A model generated the notes under the pieces. The model was given only the letters and a program-made list of their open reading frames with translations. It had not been told where the DNA came from and searched no databases. A DNA stretch of 64,000 nt, from positions 5,084,001-5,148,000 of the forward strand of contig OY762289.1 in NCBI GenBank assembly GCA_963665495.1, given 5' to 3'. The first letter of the stretch is position 1; every line of letters begins with the position of its first letter. Position numbers and translations under genes: made by a program. This document shows positions 50,940 to 59,961 of the stretch, piece by piece. Source of the stretch: G963665495 sp963665495 (GTDB lineage Bacteria; Desulfobacterota; Desulfovibrionia; Desulfovibrionales; Desulfovibrionaceae).

Positions 50940-52823
50940 TTAATACAGATCATTAATGTCCGCGTTTTCTTCAATGAGCTTGATTGCGTGTTCTTTGAGT
51001 TTGGCGATATTGGCGGCACTGAGGCCCGAGCTGTAGTACTGCAGCATCTTCCAGTGCCCGTAGGTGAGGATGGGATTGGGTTCCGGATAGGGTTCGTCGT
51101 GTTCCATTTCCGAGCTGGCCAGATTGTAGAGATAGTCTGCGAAGCCGATCAGGGCCGGGATGCCCGTATTGTTAGCCTCTTTGTGCGGCATGTGGTGGTA
51201 GGCGATGCCTTCGACCACCTTGTCCGGGAAATTCCAGTTCTGCGCGATGGTTTTGCCCACCTCGGCATGGCTCATGCCGAAGAGTTCCATCTCCAGCTCG
51301 TAAACGGGAATACTGAAACGTGCGGAATTGGCCACGATGTTTTTGTATACTTCCGTGAAATGGGTGGCGAAAAATATTTTGCCGATATCATGCAGCAGGG
51401 CGATGGTGAAAATCTGGGACCGCAGCTGGGTGGAGGCGTTTTGGGCGAGTTTCCCGGCCAGCAGGCCGGTAACATACGAGTGTCGCCAGATCACTTCCGG
51501 GTTGTACACTTTGGAGATGGCGGAATTTTTCAGGACATTGGCCGCGGAAATACCCAGGGCAAGGTCCATGACCGTGGTGAACCCGAGCAGGGCCACGGCC
51601 CGTCTTATATCCAGCACCTGGGAGGCGAACCCGTAAAAAGGCGAATTGGCCACCTGCAGCAGTTTTGAGGACATGGCCGGATCATGCGAAAGGACCTTGA
51701 CCAGGTCCCTGATGTCCGCATCCGGGCTGGAAGAAAGTTCGAACACGTGCATGGCCGTGGAGGGGAGCGTGGGCAAGGACTGAGTCTGAGTCAGTTTTTC
51801 GGCTACCTGATTTTTGAATTCCTCGCGGCGCTCCAGTTCCTTGTGAAAGATGGCCGGAAAAAAAATGTTGGTGACTGCGGCCCGGGCATCCCGTCCGGGC
51901 GGTTCCTTGGCTTCAAGCCGCGCGAGCAGATCTTCCGGCAGCGGAGAGTGGCAATCCAGCCGGGTCACGAATTCGTCCTGTTCCACGGGTGTCAGCATGT
52001 GCAGTCCGGCGTACAGGGTTTCCGTGTCCAGTCCGAGCAGTTTCTGGAATTGTTTACCGTGCGCGCGGCGAAAGACCAGAGGGAGGTAGCCCTCGTCCAG
52101 TTCGCAGGTACCGGGAGTCCTTTTGATGGAGGGGCCGATGGCGCGGTTGGTTCTCCCGCCGCAGGGAAAATCCGCACTGCCCCTGCGCTGGTCCGCCAGT
52201 CCGAGCAAGGTGATGACGTTGCGTCCCTCCTGCGGCAGTTCCACCGCCCCCATGGAAACATCGATTTTGTTGCGATAGATGCGTACGAGGTGCTGTTCGA
52301 TTTTCGTGTACAGTACGTTCGCCAGGTCGGCCCGTGTGGCGAATCCGAGAATCAGCAGACGCGAATCGTCGATGCCAATCACGGTGTCGCTGAGCCGCAG
52401 GCCCGCCTCAAGCGCCTTGTGGACACGTCCGAGCACGGGCGGCAGAGATTGCCTTTCGTTCAAGGGGTGAATCTGCGCCAGCACCATTAACAGAGGGGTC
52501 TTTCCACGGTCGGCTTTGCTCAGTTCGCGGTTGATCTGATAACATTGCTGCCGCGTGATGGGAAAGGGACATCCGTTTTGCTCTTCCAGGTCCAGAATTT
52601 CCGCATGGCACCCGTGAGAAAGCAGACGTTGCCGGAGCTGTTCGGCGGTTTCAAACGGCGCACTGGGGAGAATCAGTCCCGGCTCGTTGTTGCGCATCAT
52701 GTACAGAACTTTGCCCTTGGGCAGCTTCAGTTCGTTATACAGAATTCGCGCTACGTCCTTGAGGGAGGCTGTGCTTTCCAGTTCACGGAAGATAAGTTGC
52801 GAAAGGTTGCCCTTGCTTGTCAT
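50940..52823 (-). CDS. HDOD-domain signalling protein with degenerate nucleotidyl-cyclase-like N-terminal region
   Basis: 627 residues. The C-terminal HDOD domain (~350-545) is clear: LPTLPSTAMHVFELSSSPDA, VKVLSHDPAMSSKLLQVANS, SQVLDIRRAVALLGFTTVMD, IFTIALLHDIGKIFF and AYHHMPHKEA. Residues ~100-215 (LLMVLAQIHPLNERQ, LRLSDTVIGIDDSRLLILGF, NKIDVSMGAVEL) recall a GGDEF-like fold without the active motif. The first ~90 residues are unassigned. HDOD proteins act in signalling without known catalysis. The ATG overlaps the stop of the upstream Ser/Thr kinase gene by four bases, so kinase and HDOD protein are likely partners. Confidence 0.88.
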   Translation of the reverse strand: MTSKGNLSQLIFRELESTASLKDVARILYNELKLPKGKVLYMMRNNEPGLILPSAPFETAEQLRQRLLSHGCHAEILDLEEQNGCPFPITRQQCYQINRELSKADRGKTPLLMVLAQIHPLNERQSLPPVLGRVHKALEAGLRLSDTVIGIDDSRLLILGFATRADLANVLYTKIEQHLVRIYRNKIDVSMGAVELPQEGRNVITLLGLADQRRGSADFPCGGRTNRAIGPSIKRTPGTCELDEGYLPLVFRRAHGKQFQKLLGLDTETLYAGLHMLTPVEQDEFVTRLDCHSPLPEDLLARLEAKEPPGRDARAAVTNIFFPAIFHKELERREEFKNQVAEKLTQTQSLPTLPSTAMHVFELSSSPDADIRDLVKVLSHDPAMSSKLLQVANSPFYGFASQVLDIRRAVALLGFTTVMDLALGISAANVLKNSAISKVYNPEVIWRHSYVTGLLAGKLAQNASTQLRSQIFTIALLHDIGKIFFATHFTEVYKNIVANSARFSIPVYELEMELFGMSHAEVGKTIAQNWNFPDKVVEGIAYHHMPHKEANNTGIPALIGFADYLYNLASSEMEHDEPYPEPNPILTYGHWKMLQYYSSGLSAANIAKLKEHAIKLIEENADINDLY

Positions 52824-53746
52824 GCCGCGCTGTTACTCAGTGCATTGGAAAGAGTGTTCTCAAGGGCCATACGAAAGGATGCCGCGGTGGGGAATCTGCC
52901 GGCCGGGTCTGTGTGCAGAGCCCTGCGCAGAATTGCCTGCAGCGGCGAGTGGGTTTCATTCGAGAAACGGATACGCCTTCCCGAGATGCGGTGGCTCATC
53001 ATCTGCTCGAAATCTATGCACTCTTTCTGGAAAGGGAGCGCTCCTTCAAGCATTTTGTAGCCACTCATGGCCAGGGCGTAGAGATCCAGTTGAAAGGGGT
53101 CGATGCAATTGTTCGGGCCGTTGCAGGCTTCCGGCGGCATATAGGCGAGCGTTCCGGCATAGCGCGTTATGCCGAAATTCTGCCGTAAGCTCATGGAGAT
53201 GCCGAAATCACCAATGAGTGCGTGTCCGTCTTCATCGAAAAAGATATTGCCCGGTTTGATATCCCGGTGCACAATGTCGAGTTTGTGCATATATTCCAGG
53301 CCGGTTACGCAATCCAGAAGAATAGAGCCCACCACGTCCTCGTCGAGAGGCCCGTGAGCGAGCAGTTTATTCAGGGTATGTGAATAATAATCCGTCATTA
53401 TCAACAACAGCGAGCCATTGGCGCCGCAAACATTTCTGATGGCTTCGTAATTGTGCATGCTCACCAGGTTTGGATGGTGTCCCAGTTCTACATATCGGGA
53501 TATCTCCTGCACCGAGGTGAACAGGGTTTTGTTCAGGGGTTCGTCTCCCCTGGCAAGAATGGGAAGGAGCGGGATGACTTTGAGTGCCACGGGCGGAAAG
53601 CGTTTCTTTTCATGGCCGAGGAGGAAAACAAAAGCAAAACTTCCTGCGCCGATAAAGCGCTGGAGTTTCCAGGCACCGAATAACGGGGACCGTTTTCTGA
53701 GTTCCGGCAGGACATATTGCTTGCAAATAGAGAGTTGTAAACCCAT
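52820..53746 (-). CDS. Serine/threonine protein kinase (Hanks type)
   Basis: 308 residues with a complete kinase core: glycine loop FIGAGSFAFVFLLG (~31-44), Lys in VALKVIPLL, catalytic loop DIVHRDIKPGNIFF, metal motif LIGDFGIS and AGTLAYMPPEAC. There is no membrane segment or PASTA-type sensor domain, so it is cytoplasmic. The Gly-rich loop and HRD/DFG set suggest it is active. Stop codon overlaps the HDOD gene start (ATGA). Upstream is almost 1 kb of AT-rich non-coding DNA. The HDOD protein is the obvious candidate substrate; this is inference. Confidence 0.93.
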   Translation of the reverse strand: MGLQLSICKQYVLPELRKRSPLFGAWKLQRFIGAGSFAFVFLLGHEKKRFPPVALKVIPLLPILARGDEPLNKTLFTSVQEISRYVELGHHPNLVSMHNYEAIRNVCGANGSLLLIMTDYYSHTLNKLLAHGPLDEDVVGSILLDCVTGLEYMHKLDIVHRDIKPGNIFFDEDGHALIGDFGISMSLRQNFGITRYAGTLAYMPPEACNGPNNCIDPFQLDLYALAMSGYKMLEGALPFQKECIDFEQMMSHRISGRRIRFSNETHSPLQAILRRALHTDPAGRFPTAASFRMALENTLSNALSNSAA

Positions 53747-54740
53747 GATCCGCTCGACTGTTATAGTTCGGAAGCAGTATAAATTACAGATGCTGGTTAT
53801 GCTTCCTGTATAAACAATTTATGATTTTTATTGTGCCAAATTCACGAATACAGAATTGCACAAGCTGTATAATCGGCAATTAGAATAAAAAAATTAGTAT
53901 ATTTATGCAAGTCCGTTCATCTTGTTTGTGTTGCTTGTTATTTAAGAGCAAGAAAAAAAGATTACACCTGAGAAAGTGCCTAGAGAAATTCGGGAGATTG
54001 GATTCATGATCTGGGATGCTAAATAAAGTCTAGAAAGAGTCTAAATGGAGTGTTATAGAGAGCGATCACTTCTTCTGTCAGTAAATTATAATGATGATTT
54101 GACAGGGCTCAAGTATTTCCTGCGCATTTATACAACCACAATGTCCCCTTTAGTATGATCGCCGGTTAATTATCCCCCATTTGTGACTATAGTCAAAAAG
54201 GTCCGCGAAGACTACCCCCTTCCTTGTATCATGCCAATATAGTATAGAATAGTAAGCCGGTATGATGTCCAAAACGGGGCGCTGAAGGCAGACAAGCTCT
54301 GGAAGGCAGATCAATGATTGAGGGGAATGAGCATCGGTAAAACGGAAACAGTAGGAAATTGTCTGTAGGAGAACGGAGTTTTTGCATGGTATTAAACTGA
54401 TATATAAAATTAATTTATATAGATATTTATTAATAAAAATAAACAGTGAAATAGGTTTATGTGTAATAAATGGATAAGGATAATTGTCAAAGTTAAGTGG
54501 AGATCTATGTTGTACCGGCATAATGAAATGGTTTTAGTATAACCAGTAGTAAAAAAACTTTACGTTATAACACTGTACATGGCTAGACATTGTCACTGTT
54601 TAGAGTATAATCGTGATTCCAATAAAATCGAACAAAAGCGTCTAATCAGCCTGTCGTTTGTCCTGTACGAACGATTTCAATTCGGTGCTGCATCGGGGAG
54701 GTGGGCATGGAGATAGACGCGGTTGTACAAGGAGGGGGAA
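53747..54740. other. AT-rich intergenic region
   Basis: 994 bases between the divergent kinase and chemoreceptor genes, much richer in A/T than the coding DNA. A 123-codon open frame on the minus strand (54150-54521) has no ribosome site and no recognisable domain. Nothing else supported; a small RNA cannot be excluded. Confidence 0.5.
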
Positions 54741-56792
54741 ATGTCATTCTTACGTCTTAAATTGCAGGGACAACTTCTTTTGCCCGTGCTTAGCGTGATG
54801 GTCCTGGGAATAACTTCTTTGCAATTATTTACGTATTGGGAATCGTCTGAACTTTTGCAAAGCAGTGTAATAGAATCACTTGCCAGAGAAAGCGATTCAG
54901 CTGTCCGCATGGTGAATTCCTGGTTCAAGACTGCTGAATCTCAGCTTATCAACTGGAGCAAAGACAAGCAGTTTCTTAAAACGCTTGAGGGAGATGCAGA
55001 ATCCCGGCAGGAAGTTGAAACGTTTGCCGCCAATGTGGTCAAGGATTTTCCCTACGTGCTCGATTTCGAACTTGCAGCTTCCTCGGGAAAAGTTGTGGCC
55101 GGTACGTCGCCTGACAACAACAACATCAATCTTTCCGAGCGAAATTATTTCAAAGCTTCCATGAACGGCGAGACGTTTATTTCACAGCCGCTGCTGTCCA
55201 AAAGAACCGGTCAGCCGGTTATTGCGATCTCAACGCCCGTAAAAAACGACGCGGGGGAAGTTCGCGGCGTTTTGCTCCAGGTCATGACCTTTTCAACACT
55301 TTATGACACCATACTCGCTCCCATCAAAATCGGGCAGGAAGGGTACGCCTTTGTTGTGGATGACCAGGGGTTGATTATCGGACACCCGGATAAAGACCGG
55401 GTCATGAAAGTCAATATTTCCGACCGCAGCTATGGAAAAGCGCTTCTCGGGGAATCCTCCGGGTGGACGAAGTATCTTTTTCCTGAGAAAAAAATCTGGA
55501 AGATTATGGCCTACGGCAGGGCGGATGTCCCACGTTGGCGAATCGCCATTTCAGCGCCCCTTGAAGAATTGCTCGCGCCCTTGAAAAACATGCGTAACAC
55601 GGCAATCATCGGTGCCATTATCATTATAATCATCGCCGCAGCGGTGATCTTTTTCATCGTACGCCGCATCATCCAGGCCATTCACATTGCGGTCGACAAC
55701 GCGTCGAAGATCGCGGCCGGATCAACAGACATTGATGTCCCCGAGGCTCTTGTGAAAAAGCAGGATGAAATCGGGGAACTTGCACGCGCTTTCAAAACCA
55801 TGGCCGCGAATTTGCGCATAAAGATCGATGAAATAACCGAGCAGAGCGCCATGGCCAAAAACAAGGCGGAGGAGGCCATGGAAGCCACCCGCAAAGCCGA
55901 GGAAGCCCAGCGGAAGGCGGAAATGGCCAAAAAGGAGGGCATGCTTCAGGCGGCGCAGAATCTCGAGCAGATTGTCGTGCAGATTGCCTCCGCCTCCGAA
56001 GAACTCAACTCGCAGATCCGGGAGTCGCAGCGAGGTACCGAAATTCAGCGCGAACGCACCTCCGAAACCGCAACAGCCATGGAGCAGATGAACGCCACTG
56101 TGTTGGAAATAGCGAGCAACGCTTCCAGCGCCGCGGAAAATGCGGATATGGCCAAACAACAGGCAGCCGATGGCGGCAAGGTTGTTGCCAGTGTCACGAA
56201 ATCCATCGAACAGCTGAACCAGGAGACAGACAAGCTGAACGCGGAAATGAGCGAGTTGGGCGAACAGGCGCAGTCAATCGGCCAGATTATGACAGTGATC
56301 AGCGATATCGCAGACCAGACTAATCTTTTGGCCCTTAATGCGGCCATTGAAGCCGCCCGTGCGGGTGAAGCCGGCAGGGGATTTGCCGTTGTCGCCGATG
56401 AAGTCAGAAAACTTGCCGAGAAAACCATGACCGCGACTCAGGAAGTCGGCAATGCCATCAACGCCATTCAAAACAGCACGCATAAGAGCATGGATTCCAT
56501 GAAACAGACCTCGGAGATGGTTTCCACCAGCACGGGGTTGACCCAGGAAGCCGGAGCGTCGCTTTCGCGTATCCTTGATATCATCGATAATACGGTTGAC
56601 CAGGTGCAGGCCATTGCCACAGCGGCGGAGGAACAGTCCGCCACATCGGAGCAGATCAACCGCGGTACCAACGAAATTAATTCCATTGCCACTGAAACAG
56701 CCGAGGCCATGGTGCAATCGGCATCCGCCATCGAGGCCCTGGCCGAACTTTCCGAACGCTTGCGCAGTATCATCGAGGAAATGAAGCAGTAA
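54741..56792 (+). CDS. Methyl-accepting chemotaxis protein with dCache sensor
   Basis: 683 residues from the ATG at 54741 (AAGGAGGGGG upstream). One membrane helix (~10-30), a periplasmic double-Cache domain (~35-285; FELAASSGKVVAGTSPDNNN, LSERNYFKASMNGETFIS, GYAFVVDDQGLIIGHPD), a second helix of Ile/Ala residues (~292-313), a HAMP domain, an Ala/Glu/Lys-rich coiled coil and the cytoplasmic signalling domain with ISDIADQTNLLALNAAIEAA and GEAGRGFAVVADEVRKLAE. It senses small organic ligands and feeds CheA/CheW. Single gene with its own terminator. Confidence 0.95.
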   Translation: MSFLRLKLQGQLLLPVLSVMVLGITSLQLFTYWESSELLQSSVIESLARESDSAVRMVNSWFKTAESQLINWSKDKQFLKTLEGDAESRQEVETFAANVVKDFPYVLDFELAASSGKVVAGTSPDNNNINLSERNYFKASMNGETFISQPLLSKRTGQPVIAISTPVKNDAGEVRGVLLQVMTFSTLYDTILAPIKIGQEGYAFVVDDQGLIIGHPDKDRVMKVNISDRSYGKALLGESSGWTKYLFPEKKIWKIMAYGRADVPRWRIAISAPLEELLAPLKNMRNTAIIGAIIIIIIAAAVIFFIVRRIIQAIHIAVDNASKIAAGSTDIDVPEALVKKQDEIGELARAFKTMAANLRIKIDEITEQSAMAKNKAEEAMEATRKAEEAQRKAEMAKKEGMLQAAQNLEQIVVQIASASEELNSQIRESQRGTEIQRERTSETATAMEQMNATVLEIASNASSAAENADMAKQQAADGGKVVASVTKSIEQLNQETDKLNAEMSELGEQAQSIGQIMTVISDIADQTNLLALNAAIEAARAGEAGRGFAVVADEVRKLAEKTMTATQEVGNAINAIQNSTHKSMDSMKQTSEMVSTSTGLTQEAGASLSRILDIIDNTVDQVQAIATAAEEQSATSEQINRGTNEINSIATETAEAMVQSASAIEALAELSERLRSIIEEMKQ

Positions 56793-56820
56793 GGCCAGGT
56801 AGTCAGATTCCACACGACCG

Positions 56821-56864
56821 GCTGCCCGGAGCGAACGTACGCGTTGCTTCGGGCAGCTTTTTTT
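56821..56864 (+). terminator. Rho-independent terminator after the chemoreceptor gene
   Basis: GCTGCCCGGAGC (56821-56832) pairs with GCTTCGGGCAGC (56846-56857) and seven T follow, 28 bases after the stop. Confidence 0.9.
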
Positions 56865-56942
56865 AGTCGGCCGGAAGCGGTAAAGGTCTCAAAGGCACTT
56901 TGCCCCTTGTGCAGATGATTGACTTCCCGACGACCCGTGCCT

Positions 56943-57968
56943 ATGGCTTTCCTTCGTATGAATACACAAAACAACACACCGCCCATAGGGCCGGATAAGC
57001 CCTGGCTTGCGCCGCTGGCCGGGTATTCGGATCTGCCGTTCCGAATGCTTTGCCGCGAATACGGCGCGGCCTGCGCCTGTACCGAAATGATCAGTGCCCG
57101 CGGACTCACCCACAAGAGTCCGGGCACGGAGGCCCTGCTGGGCACCTGTCCGGAAGACACGCCGCTGGTGGCCCAGGTTTACGGCTCGGAACCCGAGGTC
57201 ATGTCCCAGGCCATGGAAGATTTGTTGCAGCGCGGATTCCGTATGTTCGATCTCAATGTGGGCTGTTCCGTGCCCAAGGTCTGCAAAACGGGCTGTGGCG
57301 CGGCCATGCTGCGCTCTCCGGACGTTCTGTACGCCGTGGTCAGATCCATTGTGGCTCAGGCCGGCAAGGGGGCCGTCGGAGTCAAAATGCGTTTGGGGTG
57401 GGCCATGCAGGCGGACTGTTACCTGGAAATAGCTACAGAACTGGAAAACCTGGGCGTGGCCTGGCTCACGCTGCATCCGCGTTACGCCAAACAGGGATTT
57501 TCAGGCCAGGCTCATTGGGAAAGCATCCGGAAGCTCAAACAACATGTGCGCATTCCGGTTCTGGCCAGCGGGGACCTGTTCTCCGCTGAGGACGGAGTAC
57601 GCTGCCTGGAAGAAACCGGTGCGGACGGCGTGATGTTCGCCCGAGGCGCATTGACGGATCCGGCCATCTTCAACAGATTTCTGGACGCGCTGCTGAGACG
57701 CCAAGAACCGGGTGCCCCCAGCGCTGGACTGCGAGATCGCAATGCCTTGTTGCAGCTTTTTCTGCGCCATTGCGAACTGGCGCACAGCCACGGCAATCCG
57801 TATACGGCCTTTTTGAAAATGCGTTTTTTTGCTCCGCGTTATCTGCGCCATGTGGCGGATGCGCGCGCATTGCGTAAACGGGTCGTGTCATGTAAGGATT
57901 GGAGTGCCTTAAAAGCGCTTTTCCAGGAACAGCTGGAAGAGCAACACGACACAGGGACGAATACATGA
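56943..57968 (+). CDS. tRNA-dihydrouridine synthase
   Basis: About 341 residues from the ATG at 56943; ATG 56958 is the alternative, and neither has a clear ribosome site. The FMN TIM-barrel enzyme reduces uridine in tRNA D-loops. Motifs: LAPLAGYSDLPFRMLCREYG near the N-terminus, VAQVYGSEP, MFDLNVGCSVPKVCKTGCGA with the catalytic Cys, VGVKMRLGW, LTLHPRYAKQGFSG, VLASGDLFSAEDG and GVMFARGALTDPAIF. It belongs to the DusB-like bacterial group; exact D site cannot be told. The stop overlaps the ispH start (ATGA). Confidence 0.92.
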   Translation: MAFLRMNTQNNTPPIGPDKPWLAPLAGYSDLPFRMLCREYGAACACTEMISARGLTHKSPGTEALLGTCPEDTPLVAQVYGSEPEVMSQAMEDLLQRGFRMFDLNVGCSVPKVCKTGCGAAMLRSPDVLYAVVRSIVAQAGKGAVGVKMRLGWAMQADCYLEIATELENLGVAWLTLHPRYAKQGFSGQAHWESIRKLKQHVRIPVLASGDLFSAEDGVRCLEETGADGVMFARGALTDPAIFNRFLDALLRRQEPGAPSAGLRDRNALLQLFLRHCELAHSHGNPYTAFLKMRFFAPRYLRHVADARALRKRVVSCKDWSALKALFQEQLEEQHDTGTNT

Positions 57969-58810
57969 AAGTGATACGCGCGCGCACCGCAGGTTTCTGC
58001 ATGGGTGTGGATCTGGCGTTGCGCAAGCTCGATAAAGTAGTCGCGGAGAATGAAGGGCCCATATATACTCTGGGACCTATCATTCATAATCCCCAGGTGC
58101 TGGAGGATTACGCCCGGCGCGGCGTGCACCGCGCCTCGAGTGTAGAGGAAATTCCGCCGGGCAGCAAAGCCGTAATCCGTGCGCACGGCATCCCCAAGCA
58201 CAAAGAAGCCATGTTGCGCGAACGCAATGTCACCATCGTGGATGCCACCTGTCCGAAAGTGAAGCGTGCGCAGATTCTTATCCAGGAACAGGCAGCGCAA
58301 GGGCGTTTTCTGTTGCTTTACGGAGAAGAAGATCATCCGGAAGTTCTTGGCCTGCGCAGTTATGCTTTTCCGGATAATCTTGTTTTTGATTCGGCTGAAG
58401 CCTTTGATGCGCTGGATGTTTCCAAAGATACCCCCTGTTTTCTCGCCGCGCAGACCACCCAGGACCGGCAGGAATTTGAATTGCTTAAGCAAAAGATGCG
58501 CGAACGTTTCGGCAACGATACGCCCGTCTTGAATACTATCTGTGATGCCACCAAAGAGCGGCAGCAGGAGGCCCTGGAAATTGCGCGCCACGTCAAAGCC
58601 ATGGTCGTAGTGGGTGGTTTTGAAAGCGGCAATACGCGGCGGCTGGCCTCTGTTGCAGCGGACCAGGGCATTTTTTGCGTTCACGTGGAGACCGGCGAGC
58701 AGTTGCCCATGGACAAACTGCGCGCGTATGCAGAAATTGGCTTGACAGCCGGGGCATCTACGCCAAAAAAAGTCATTGACGATATTGAAGGAATTCTTTT
58801 TCAAGGGTAG
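57965..58810 (+). CDS. ispH: 4-hydroxy-3-methylbut-2-enyl diphosphate reductase IspH
   Basis: 281 residues, ATG at 57965 overlapping the dihydrouridine synthase stop by four bases. It catalyses the last step of the MEP isoprenoid pathway, making IPP and DMAPP with a [4Fe-4S] cluster. The three cluster cysteines are present at Cys12 (TAGFCMGV), Cys96 (VDATCPKV) and Cys193 (TICDATKERQ), close to the usual spacing. GPIIHNPQV, IRAHGIP, EDHPEVLGL and GASTPKKVIDD are also present. Confidence 0.97.
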   Translation: MKVIRARTAGFCMGVDLALRKLDKVVAENEGPIYTLGPIIHNPQVLEDYARRGVHRASSVEEIPPGSKAVIRAHGIPKHKEAMLRERNVTIVDATCPKVKRAQILIQEQAAQGRFLLLYGEEDHPEVLGLRSYAFPDNLVFDSAEAFDALDVSKDTPCFLAAQTTQDRQEFELLKQKMRERFGNDTPVLNTICDATKERQQEALEIARHVKAMVVVGGFESGNTRRLASVAADQGIFCVHVETGEQLPMDKLRAYAEIGLTAGASTPKKVIDDIEGILFQG

Positions 58811-58865
58811 ACTTAATCATTGCCTTATTTCGAAATGACCTGAAGCCCCTAATGGAGGCAGATCA

Positions 58866-59840
58866 ATGGACCAGACTAATATCCTTCTTGAAGCCGGCAC
58901 CAATGAGCTGGAAATTGTTGAGTTCTACCTGGAAGAAGAAGCCGAAGCTGAAGGTGAAGCTCCTTACAAAGGATATTACGGCGTTAACGTCGCAAAGGTG
59001 CTGGAAATCATCCGCATGCCTAATATTACCGGCATGCCGGAGGTAAATCACCCGTCCGTATTGGGGGCGTTCAACCAGCGTTCGCATATCATTCCCATTG
59101 TAGATTTGAGCGTCTGGCTGGGCAAACAGCGGATAGAAAAAGAGCCTCCCAAGGTCATTGTTACCGAATTCAACAATGTGACCACAGCCTTCATGGTTAC
59201 AGGCGTGACCCGCATTCACCGCATCAGCTGGGAGCAGGTCGAACCGCCGAGCCCCTATGTGGCGTCCATCTGCTCCAACTCTGTCACGGGCGTGGTCAAG
59301 CTCGAAGGCCGTATCGTCTTCCTTCTGGACCTGGAAAAGATCGTGGCGGATCTCAACCCGGCTCTGGGCCTGCGGCTGGATGAGGCCATCGACTGGAAAG
59401 CCAACCGGACCTACCGCGCCATCATTGCCGAGGACTCCGGCCTGATTCGGGCCATGCTCAAGGACATGCTGCAAAAGGCCAATTTTGAGGTGGAGGCCTT
59501 TACCAACGGGCGTGACGCCTGGGAAAAACTCCAGGAAGTCAAGAACGCGGCCGAGCAGGAAAAACGTCAGGTCTACGATTATCTGCAGGTGGTTGTCTCG
59601 GACATCGAGATGCCCAGCATGGATGGCCACAATCTGACCAAACGCATCAAAAGCGATCCGGTACTCCAGCAACTGCCCGTAATTTTGTTTTCCTCCATCA
59701 TCACGGACAAACTCAGGCACAAAGGTGAATCCGTGGGCGCCGACGAGCAGGTTTCCAAGCCCGAAGTCACTTCTCTGGCAACTAAAGCCAAGGCCTTGAT
59801 AGAAGAGCGCCTCGGTGACAAGATGCATATAGTCAGCTGA
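58866..59840 (+). CDS. cheV: Chemotaxis coupling protein CheV
   Basis: 324 residues with TGGAGG upstream of the ATG. An N-terminal CheW-like domain (~15-165: YYGVNVAKVLEIIRMPNITG, IIPIVDLSVWLGK, GVVKLEGRIVFLLDLEKIVA) is joined to a receiver domain (~188-320) with AIIAEDSGLIRAMLKDML, phospho-acceptor Asp in VVVSDIEMPSMDG and ILFSSIITD. It couples receptors to CheA and may adapt them through phosphorylation. The chemoreceptor on the minus strand next door supports a chemotaxis role. Confidence 0.95.
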   Translation: MDQTNILLEAGTNELEIVEFYLEEEAEAEGEAPYKGYYGVNVAKVLEIIRMPNITGMPEVNHPSVLGAFNQRSHIIPIVDLSVWLGKQRIEKEPPKVIVTEFNNVTTAFMVTGVTRIHRISWEQVEPPSPYVASICSNSVTGVVKLEGRIVFLLDLEKIVADLNPALGLRLDEAIDWKANRTYRAIIAEDSGLIRAMLKDMLQKANFEVEAFTNGRDAWEKLQEVKNAAEQEKRQVYDYLQVVVSDIEMPSMDGHNLTKRIKSDPVLQQLPVILFSSIITDKLRHKGESVGADEQVSKPEVTSLATKAKALIEERLGDKMHIVS

Positions 59841-59875
59841 TCGCGTTCCTGGACAAGAAATTCAATCAGAGAAAT

Positions 59876-59908
59876 AAAAAATCCCCGCCTCAGAGCGGGG
59901 ATTTTTTT
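59876..59908. terminator. Bidirectional rho-independent terminator
   Basis: ATCCCCGC (59881-59888) pairs with GCGGGGAT (59895-59902). Five A precede and a T run follows, so it can end both cheV (plus) and the convergent chemoreceptor gene (minus). Confidence 0.9.
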
Positions 59909-59961
59909 GTTGCTGGTAACTGCGCTCCATAAGATACGAGACGCAGGATGGAATGAAGATT

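Noticed and set aside
54150..54521. A 123-codon minus-strand frame in the AT-rich gap
   Set aside because: No ribosome site, no domain, unusual Tyr/Ile-rich composition explained by AT content.
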